Origin: Spongiicolonus versatilis
GTDB lineage: Bacteria; Pseudomonadota; Gammaproteobacteria; Arenicellales; Spongiicolonaceae
Direction of reading: 5' to 3'
NCBI GenBank assembly: GCA_028286165.1
Contig: JAPYMU010000055.1
Location: forward strand, 1 to 5,878
DNA length: 5,878 nt
Numbering within the stretch: the first letter of the stretch is position 1; each line of letters begins with the position of its first letter. The notes below the pieces were generated by a model. That model worked only from the letters and a program-made list of their open reading frames with translations. It was not told where the DNA came from and made no database searches. The position numbers were made by a program, and so were the translations under genes. This document shows positions 1-4,982 of the stretch, in pieces.

Positions 1-111
1 AGCGAGGAACAGAAAATCCACTTCGGCGCGGCGCACTACCAGCAGTTGGGCATGAACTTCAGGCAAGTGTCCAAAGTCGCGGAACTGGACGAAGCCGCGG
101 ACTACGGCTGA
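1..111 (+). CDS. C-terminal tail of a plus-strand protein, possibly a helicase/type III restriction-like enzyme (5' end outside window)
   Basis: Frame 1 on the plus strand is open from the window edge to a TGA at 109-111 and encodes 36 residues. Of the 36 codons, 30 end in G or C, as expected for a real gene in this genome. The tail contains KIHFGAAHYQQLGMNF (residues 5-20), then a short acidic end. A pattern of a Lys, an FG-x-A-H-(Y/F) stretch, LG and NF resembles, from memory, the extreme C-termini of DEAD/DEAH helicase or type III restriction subunits. That identity is weak: no catalytic motif is in view and the evidence is only 36 residues. The gene converges on allA, with 14 bases between the two stop codons, so it is not part of the ureide operon. 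A DNA methyltransferase-like gene at the other end of the window makes a restriction or defence assignment somewhat more attractive. Confidence refers mainly to this being a coding tail. Confidence 0.6.
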   Translation, partial: SEEQKIHFGAAHYQQLGMNFRQVSKVAELDEAADYG

Positions 112-125
112 GCCGCCGGCCGCCC

Positions 126-632
126 TCACCTTTCCAAAAAAATTTCCCACTCCTCCGAAAAATAAAACTCGTCGCAGTTCTTCTCCTCCCCGCCGCGGTC
201 CACCACCAGAAAATCCGACTCCGCATCCAGTGCGAGCAGGTAGTGGTGCCACACCCCGCGGTGGTAGTTCACGCCCTGGTCGCCGGCGGCGCGGAAGAAT
301 TGCAGGTCGCCGGGGCGGATGGTTTCACCGGGCGGCGCGACCAGCACCAGATAGGGCGCGCCGCGCAGGGGGTGGAAGGCCTGGCTGGACAGCGGGTGGC
401 GTTCCAGAAAGCGCACCCGCATTGGCAGCGGCAGCGGCCGGGCGCGGAAGATGCTGAGCAGGGGCTTGCCGTTGTTTTGCGCGGTGTCGATTGCGGCCAG
501 GTCGTGGTAGCGGCGGGTGTGGTTTTCGTTGATAAGTTTCGGCGCTTTGTTTTTTATTTCCACGACGTCGCCGAAAGGCCGGAACGCATCGGCGCTCAGC
601 GGCCGCGGTTTAAGGCGCACGGTTTTTTTCAC
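126..632 (-). CDS. allA: Ureidoglycolate lyase (AllA family)
   Basis: Predicted to split (S)-ureidoglycolate into glyoxylate and urea (EC 4.3.2.3), the last ureide step, in the cytoplasm. The protein is 168 residues; the E. coli enzyme is about 160. Recognisable AllA blocks in order are PLSADAFRPFGDVVE (11-25), INENHTRRYHDLA (34-46), ERHPLSSQAFHPL (77-89), GVNYHRGVWHHYL (120-132, the cupin-like core with conserved His) and DFLVVDRGG (140-148). The start is GTG at 632-630, which overlaps the alc stop as GTGA, so translation is probably coupled to alc. I see no better start downstream, since the family N-terminus begins right here. It is the last gene of the minus-strand operon and ends 14 bases from the stop of a convergent plus-strand gene, with no convincing terminator between them. 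Older annotations often call this family ureidoglycolate hydrolase; the AllA fold points to the lyase. No key block appears missing. Confidence 0.94.
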   Translation of the reverse strand: MKKTVRLKPRPLSADAFRPFGDVVEIKNKAPKLINENHTRRYHDLAAIDTAQNNGKPLLSIFRARPLPLPMRVRFLERHPLSSQAFHPLRGAPYLVLVAPPGETIRPGDLQFFRAAGDQGVNYHRGVWHHYLLALDAESDFLVVDRGGEEKNCDEFYFSEEWEIFLER

Positions 633-1633
633 CGGACAACACCGAACAGGCGCAGGCGGCTGACGCCGCCATCGGGGTAAATGCTGAGGCGCACGTGGCT
701 GACCACGCCGGCGTCCTGGATTTCTTGTTCAAACACATGCTCGGCATCGGCGCCGAGTTTGCTTTGCGGCAGGAGGAGCGGCCACTGTTCGCTGGCTGCC
801 GCGATGTTGTTTTCGTCGCCGTCAAAGCGCGCCGCCTGAATGGCCGCGCGGTCCGGGTAGTTGCCCTTGAAGTGCGCGGTGTCGATGAGGATGCGGCGGA
901 TGATTCCGGGGCGGCCGAGGGCCAGCACCACCCAGTCGTGCCCCGGCCCGCGCCGCCGCCGCGTTTCCCAGCCGTCGCCCATGTTGACGCCGCGGCCGGG
1001 GGCGGTGAGGTTGTGCATGGTGCCGAAGTGCTGGTCGTTGCAGCACACCGCGCGCCCGCCGTTTTCCACCGCCGCCAGGTCCACCAACTTGTCCGCCGCG
1101 ACTTTGCTCCAGTCAATTTCCGGGCGGCCGAACACGCGCAGCCGCGCCACGCCGCCGTCGGGAAAAATGTTAAGCCGCAGGTGGGTGACGGCGCGCTCAT
1201 GGCTGACTTCGCAATAGTGGTGGGCGTCGGGGCCGGTGTCGGTGGGCGCGATTAAATTTTCCCAGTCGCCGTCGCCGGGCAGGTCGCCGCCAACATGCGC
1301 GCCGTCCACCGAGGCCTGCAGCGGCTGGTTGCCGTTGAAGTGCGAGGTGTCGATGTCCACGCCCTGGATGCGCGCCGGGAAGCCGAGTTTAAGTACGCAG
1401 TGGTCGTGCCCCGGCCCGCGCTTGCGCCGCGACTCCCAGCCGTCCATCCACTTGCCGTGGTCATCAAACTTGTCGGGAATGAACACCGCCTCGGCCGGCT
1501 GGATTAACCGTTCCACCGCTGCAAAAAAATCGTCGGTGACAAAAACCGCGCGCGCGCCGAGTCGCGGCAGGGCGATGTTGGGAAAGCGGCGGGCGAAGTC
1601 GGGAAGCGGCATGCCGCGATTATAAACGCTCAC
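629..1633 (-). CDS. alc: Allantoicase
   Basis: Predicted allantoate amidinohydrolase (EC 3.5.3.4): allantoate + water gives (S)-ureidoglycolate and urea, supplying AllA directly. The 334 residues form the family's two-domain duplicate. Domain 1 (about 12-170) has RLGARAVFVTDDFFA (24-38), KWMDGWESRRKRGPGHD (61-77), GVDIDTSHFNGN (91-102) and HLRLNIFPDGGVARLRVFG (151-169). Domain 2 (about 190-334) repeats these as DGWETRRRRGPGHD (220-233), ILIDTAHFKGN (248-258) and HVRLSIYPDGGVSRLRLFG (313-331). The duplication is visible in DNA: a 19-base stretch at 935-953 recurs identically at 1403-1421. The start is taken as GTG 1633-1631, which overlaps the uraD stop as GTGA. An ATG at 1612-1610 would remove seven residues and still keep every family block, so the start is not fully settled; neither has a good Shine-Dalgarno, which favours coupling. 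The stop overlaps the allA GTG by four bases. Confidence 0.95.
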   Translation of the reverse strand: MSVYNRGMPLPDFARRFPNIALPRLGARAVFVTDDFFAAVERLIQPAEAVFIPDKFDDHGKWMDGWESRRKRGPGHDHCVLKLGFPARIQGVDIDTSHFNGNQPLQASVDGAHVGGDLPGDGDWENLIAPTDTGPDAHHYCEVSHERAVTHLRLNIFPDGGVARLRVFGRPEIDWSKVAADKLVDLAAVENGGRAVCCNDQHFGTMHNLTAPGRGVNMGDGWETRRRRGPGHDWVVLALGRPGIIRRILIDTAHFKGNYPDRAAIQAARFDGDENNIAAASEQWPLLLPQSKLGADAEHVFEQEIQDAGVVSHVRLSIYPDGGVSRLRLFGVVR

Positions 1634-2127
1634 GCCGCTGATTGCGCCATCCGCAGCGCGGCGATTTTGTGCACCTCGGCCAGCGCGGTTTTTTCCTCCG
1701 CCGCTTGCGCATTGCCCAGGCGCTCGGTGAAGGTTTGGAGAATTTCCCCGGCGCTTTTGCCGCGCACCGCGATGATGAAGGGAAAGCCGAATTTTTTCCG
1801 GTAGGCGCGGTTGAGGTCGCGGAATTTTTCCTGCTGCGCCGGCGTGCAGTGGTCAAGGCCGGCTGAGGCGTGTTCTTTTTTCGACTCGGCGCTGAGGGTG
1901 ACGGCGGCGGTGAGTTCAGGGTAGGCGCGCAGCAAATCGCGCCGCGCCGAGGCTGAAGCCTCGTCCACGGCGCAGCGCAGGGCGGCGGCGATGTGTTCTG
2001 CATCGGCGAGGTTGGAGTCCGCCATTGCAAAAGCGCGCTCGGCGACCCACGGCGAGTTTTCGTAAACGCCGCCGTACGCGGCGACAAATGCACCGCGCGT
2101 CATCGGCGGCGCCGGGTCAACCGTCAT
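1630..2127 (-). CDS. uraD: OHCU decarboxylase (UraD) with substituted active-site motif
   Basis: Family role: stereospecific decarboxylation of 2-oxo-4-hydroxy-4-carboxy-5-ureidoimidazoline to (S)-allantoin (EC 4.1.1.97), after urate oxidase and HIU hydrolase. The protein has 165 residues, a normal length. Family blocks are FVAAYGGVYENSPWVAERAF (14-33), GLDHCTPAQQEKF (90-102), LNRAYRKKFGFPFIIAVRG (105-123), EIL (128-130) and ALAEVHKIAALRM (148-160). The motif normally reading RAHP(D/E)L reads RAYPEL here (67-72), so the His proposed as catalytic in the family is Tyr69; the DNA codon is TAC, one transition from CAC. The usual Glu-Gln pair that follows is Glu85-His86. Activity is therefore uncertain. 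The start is ATG 2127-2125, because GGAG (2138-2135) lies seven bases upstream; the in-frame ATG at 2103 has no such site. It overlaps the MFS gene by 11 bases and the alc GTG by four. The reading frame is intact. Confidence 0.9.
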   Translation of the reverse strand: MTVDPAPPMTRGAFVAAYGGVYENSPWVAERAFAMADSNLADAEHIAAALRCAVDEASASARRDLLRAYPELTAAVTLSAESKKEHASAGLDHCTPAQQEKFRDLNRAYRKKFGFPFIIAVRGKSAGEILQTFTERLGNAQAAEEKTALAEVHKIAALRMAQSAA

Positions 2128-3430
2128 GTGCGCGCTCCACGTCACCGTTCTCAGACTCCACGTCATCGTCCGCCAGCAGCGACTCGGTGGGTTCGGCGCG
2201 CGGGTCCACCTCGCTGGACACCGGCGCCGCCGCCACCTCGGGCAGCGGCACAAAGGGCTGCTTCTCCTCCTCCTCCGGCGGCGGCCGCACCTGCATGCGC
2301 CGCCACACATACAGCACCAGCGCGCACGACATGGCCATGGCCAGGCCGAACAGCGCGCCGTCGCCCACCACCGCCATCAGCCGCGCGGTCACCGCCGGGC
2401 CGAGGGCGGCGCCGACGCTGTAGGTGAGCACCAAACCGCCGGCGGCCTGCACCATGTCCTCGGGCTCAATGTAGTCGTTGGCCAGGGACACGCACAGCGG
2501 GTAAATGGTGGACGAAAAACCGCCGTACAGCACCGCGGCGAGGAACAGCAGGGGGAGGGTGCCGCCAAGGCTGAAAAAAGCCAGCGGAATGCAGACCACG
2601 ATGGTGACGGCGCCGACGCCGAGAATCACCTGGCGGCGGTCGCGGCGGTCGGACAGGTAGCCCACCGGGAACTGCAGCAGCAGGCCGCTGACGGCGATGA
2701 TGGTCATGAAGATGGCGATGTCGCCCAGCGGCAGGCCGATGCCGCGCGCGTACACCGGCCCCATGCCGTAGACGCCGCTGACCAAAAGGCCGCTGACGAA
2801 GCAGCCGGCCACCGCCACCGGCGAAATTTTGTACAGTTTGCGCAGGCCGAAAAATGCCGCCTCGCACGGGTCGGGGTGCGAGGCGCGGGTGACGGTCACC
2901 GGGATGAGCGCCACCGAGCACAGGATGGCGGCGAGGACGAACAACTGGTGGCCGGCCGGGTCGCCGAAGTTCAGCAGCAACTGGCCGCCGCCGTAGAACA
3001 TGTAACTGGTCATCATGTACATGGACAGCAGGACGCCGCGGGTGTGCACGTTGGCCTTGGCGTTGAGCCAACTCTCGGTAATGACCAGCAGCCCGGCGAC
3101 GCTGACGCCCATGAGCGCGCGCAGGAACAGCCACAGGACCAGGTCGCGGTGCAGGATGAACACCAGGATGCACACCGCATACACCGCCGAGAAGGCGGCG
3201 AAAGCGCGGATGTGGCCGACGCGGTTGACCAGCGCCGGGCAGCGGAAGGTGCCCACGGCGAGGCCGGCGTAGTAGCACGACATCAGGTAGCCGATGGAGT
3301 CGGTGGAGAAGCCGGCCAGGTCGGCGTGCAGGGCGATGAACGTGTTGAACATGCCGGTGCCGGCCATGAGCAGCGCGAAAGAGCTCAGCAGCGAGGCCAT
3401 GGAGCCGAGCAGTTCTCTCAGGTGGAGCAT
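2117..3430 (-). CDS. MFS transporter, YcaD-like, with acidic C-terminal tail
   Basis: An inner-membrane major facilitator superfamily protein of 437 residues. The first 378 residues hold about twelve hydrophobic segments in two halves, separated by the polar stretch TRASHPDPCEAAFFGLRKLY (181-200). Markers are RCPALVNRVGHIRAF (63-77, cytoplasmic loop 2-3), ITESWLNAKA (117-126, the ESWLN motif typical of YcaD-like members) and GYLSDRRDRRQVILG (257-271, equivalent loop in the second half). Residues 379-437 form a hydrophilic, Pro/Glu/Asp-rich tail (PPPEEEEK, ADDDVESENGD) that should lie in the cytoplasm and is longer than I expect for the family. The substrate is not readable from sequence. The 11-base overlap with uraD suggests import or export of a purine, ureide or related compound, but this is inference. 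The start is ATG 3430-3428, with only a G-run nine bases upstream; the N-terminal LRELLGSMASLLSSFALL fits the family's first segment. A start at Met11 is possible. It follows the aminotransferase after 91 bases. Confidence 0.88.
   Translation of the reverse strand: MLHLRELLGSMASLLSSFALLMAGTGMFNTFIALHADLAGFSTDSIGYLMSCYYAGLAVGTFRCPALVNRVGHIRAFAAFSAVYAVCILVFILHRDLVLWLFLRALMGVSVAGLLVITESWLNAKANVHTRGVLLSMYMMTSYMFYGGGQLLLNFGDPAGHQLFVLAAILCSVALIPVTVTRASHPDPCEAAFFGLRKLYKISPVAVAGCFVSGLLVSGVYGMGPVYARGIGLPLGDIAIFMTIIAVSGLLLQFPVGYLSDRRDRRQVILGVGAVTIVVCIPLAFFSLGGTLPLLFLAAVLYGGFSSTIYPLCVSLANDYIEPEDMVQAAGGLVLTYSVGAALGPAVTARLMAVVGDGALFGLAMAMSCALVLYVWRRMQVRPPPEEEEKQPFVPLPEVAAAPVSSEVDPRAEPTESLLADDDVESENGDVERAHDG
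2135..2138 (-). promoter_or_regulatory. Ribosome binding site of uraD, inside the MFS coding region
   Basis: The minus strand reads GGAG here, seven bases before ATG 2127-2125. This is the clearest Shine-Dalgarno among the ureide genes and it decides the uraD start over the ATG at 2103. It lies within the last codons of the upstream transporter gene, so ribosomes ending there would sit next to it. Confidence 0.65.
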
Positions 3431-3445
3431 GATGGCGGGCCCCGG

Positions 3446-3474
3446 ACGGTGGTCTGAGACAGGAAAACGGTGGT
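3446..3474. repeat. Two 8-base direct repeats, 21 bases apart, in the aminotransferase-MFS gap
   Basis: The plus strand reads ACGGTGGT at 3446-3453 and again at 3467-3474, and the 5-base core ACGGT recurs at 3491-3495. Spacings of 21 and 24 bases are near two helical turns. The 91-base gap (3431-3521) has no clear promoter or terminator otherwise. Repeats this short arise easily in high-GC DNA, so a regulatory role is only a possibility. Confidence 0.25.
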
Positions 3475-3521
3475 TGCGGGTCCGGAAGTGACGGTACCGG
3501 AGTCGAAACTGGCGCCGCCGC

Positions 3522-4904
3522 TCAGGCCAGCGCCGCCGCCGCTTCCGGCAGCGCCTGTTCCAGTTTGTCGAACAGCGAGTTGATTTGCTCTTCGCTGACC
3601 ACCAGCGGCGGGCAGATGCCGATGCAGTCGCCGGGCAGCGGGCGGATAATCAGGCCGTGGGCCAGCGCGCGCTCGGTGACCGTCAGCGCCGCCTTGTGCG
3701 CCGGGTCAAACTGTTTTTTGGATGCCTTGTCGGCGACAATCTCAAGCCCGCCGATTAAACCGACGCCGCGCGCCTCGCCCACCAGCGCATGTTCGGCCAG
3801 CGCCGCCAGCCGCCGTTGAAACAGCGGCGCAACTTTGCGCACATGGCCGAGGATGTCGCGCTCGCGGTAAATCTCCAGCGTCTCCAGCGCCACCGCGGCC
3901 GGCACCGGGTGGCCGCCGTAGGTGTTGCCGGTGCCGAAAGCGCCGTGCTTTTTGCTCTGCAGGGTGAGGGTTTCGTAGATTGGCTGTGAAACCATCACCG
4001 CCCCGATGGGCAGGTAGCCGGAGGACAACTGCTTGGCGCAGGTCACAAGATCCGGGGTGATGTGGTAAGTGTCGCTGCCCCACCAGTTGCCGGTGCGGCC
4101 GAAACCGCAAATCACCTCGTCCGCCACCATCAGCACGTCGTGGCGCCGCAGCACCTCCTGCACACGCGTAAAGTACGTCGCCGGCGGCACAATTAAACCG
4201 CCGGCGCCCATCACCGGTTCGGCGATGAACGCGGCCACCGTGTCGGCGCCCTCGCGGGTGATTAAGTCATCCAGATTCTGCGCCAGCCGCGCGGCGAACT
4301 GCTCCTCGCTCTCGCCGTCCAGGCCGTGGCGGTAATGGCACGGCGTGTCGGTGTGCAGCATGCGCGGCAGCGGCAGGTCAAAATCATTTTGCATCAGCGG
4401 AATGGCGGTGAGGCTGCCGGCGGCGACGGTAACGCCGTGGTAGCCGCGCTTGCGCGAGATGATTTTTTTCTTCTGCGGGCGGCCCAGGCCGTTGTTGTAA
4501 TACCAGATGATTTTAATGGCCGTGTCCACCGCCTCCGAGCCTGAGTTGACGAAGTACGCCTTGGCCATGGGCGCCGGCGCGACTTCAATCAGCCGCGCTG
4601 CCAGTTGCGTTGCCGGGGCCGAGGTGCGGTGGGCGAAGTTGTGCGCAAAGGGCAGCGTGCCCAGTTGCTTTTCCGCGGCGCGCCGCAGCCGCTCCTCGCT
4701 GAAGCCCAGGGAAACGCACCACAGCCCGGCCAGCCCTTCAATGTATTTGTTGCCCGCGTCGTCCCACACATAAATCCCCTCGCCGCGCGCAATGACCATG
4801 GGCCCGCGCTCCTCGTGCAGCGCAAGGTTGGTGTAAGGGTGAAGGTTAAAAGCGATGTCCTGGCGCACCAGGTCGGCGGTGGCGTGTGTCATGGCGGGAC
4901 TCAT
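3522..4904 (-). CDS. Class III PLP-dependent aminotransferase (omega-amino acid/polyamine type)
   Basis: A cytosolic fold-type I transaminase of 460 residues, close in pattern to putrescine/beta-alanine-pyruvate enzymes such as SpuC (about 450 residues). Landmarks are HPYTNLALHEERGP (22-35), GLAGLWCVSLGF (57-68), the cofactor phosphate loop NSGSEA (120-125), YHG (155-157, Tyr stacking on the ring), AFIAEPVMGAGG (225-236), ADEVICGFGRTG (261-272, Asp262 pairing with the pyridine nitrogen), CAKQLSSGYLPIGAVM (289-304, Schiff-base Lys291), NTYGGHP (327-333) and GEARGVGLIGGLE (376-388). All catalytic positions are present. The amino donor cannot be read from sequence. With glyoxylate produced by the downstream genes, glyoxylate is a plausible acceptor giving glycine; that is inference. 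Possible starts are ATG 4904, ATG 4892 and a TTG at 4952. None has a good Shine-Dalgarno; I chose 4904, which already covers the usual family N-terminus. It lies 78 bases after the methyltransferase stop. It is not the class V ureidoglycine-glyoxylate aminotransferase. Confidence 0.9.
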   Translation of the reverse strand: MSPAMTHATADLVRQDIAFNLHPYTNLALHEERGPMVIARGEGIYVWDDAGNKYIEGLAGLWCVSLGFSEERLRRAAEKQLGTLPFAHNFAHRTSAPATQLAARLIEVAPAPMAKAYFVNSGSEAVDTAIKIIWYYNNGLGRPQKKKIISRKRGYHGVTVAAGSLTAIPLMQNDFDLPLPRMLHTDTPCHYRHGLDGESEEQFAARLAQNLDDLITREGADTVAAFIAEPVMGAGGLIVPPATYFTRVQEVLRRHDVLMVADEVICGFGRTGNWWGSDTYHITPDLVTCAKQLSSGYLPIGAVMVSQPIYETLTLQSKKHGAFGTGNTYGGHPVPAAVALETLEIYRERDILGHVRKVAPLFQRRLAALAEHALVGEARGVGLIGGLEIVADKASKKQFDPAHKAALTVTERALAHGLIIRPLPGDCIGICPPLVVSEEQINSLFDKLEQALPEAAAALA

Positions 4905-4922
4905 GGAGTTGCGGAAAAGCGG

Positions 4923-4952
4923 ATTGTCGCGGCAGGCGGGGGAGTTTTGCAA
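4923..4952 (-). promoter_or_regulatory. Weak sigma70-like promoter candidate before the aminotransferase
   Basis: In the 78-base gap after the methyltransferase, the minus strand has TTGCAA (4952-4947) and GACAAT (4928-4923), separated by 18 bases. Each matches the consensus at four of six positions. If real, transcription would begin near 4916 and leave a leader of about 12 bases before ATG 4904 or about 24 before ATG 4892, which would favour the later start. It is the only candidate in the gap for separate transcription of the ureide operon; such matches also occur by chance. Confidence 0.2.
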
Positions 4953-4982
4953 GCGTTTTTTTTGCCCCCGGGCGGGGTGCGC

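Noticed and set aside
105..115. Small perfect hairpin (CGGC-TGA-GCCG) over the stop of the left-hand gene, considered as a terminator between the convergent genes
   Set aside because: The stem has only four pairs and no T-run follows on either strand.
2128..2310. In-frame upstream extension of uraD by 61 codons
   Set aside because: The extra residues are an Arg/Cys/Pro-rich shadow of the transporter tail, and the ATG at 2127 has a good Shine-Dalgarno.
2126..3457. A 443-codon plus-strand open frame opposite the transporter gene
   Set aside because: It is rich in His, Gln, Gly and Ala with no recognisable domain, and lies antisense to a clear MFS gene. Such frames are common opposite high-GC genes.
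3522..4904. Aminotransferase as the ureidoglycine-glyoxylate aminotransferase of ureide pathways
   Set aside because: That enzyme (PucG type) is a class V aminotransferase; the motifs here are clearly class III.
4905..4952. TTG start giving the aminotransferase 16 extra residues
   Set aside because: There is no ribosome binding site at suitable distance, and ATG 4904 or 4892 already covers the family N-terminus.
4953..4982. G/C-rich palindrome next to an eight-base T-run after the methyltransferase, considered as a terminator
   Set aside because: On the minus strand the hairpin is followed by A residues, and on the plus strand the T-run precedes it, so neither direction gives a hairpin followed by a T-run.
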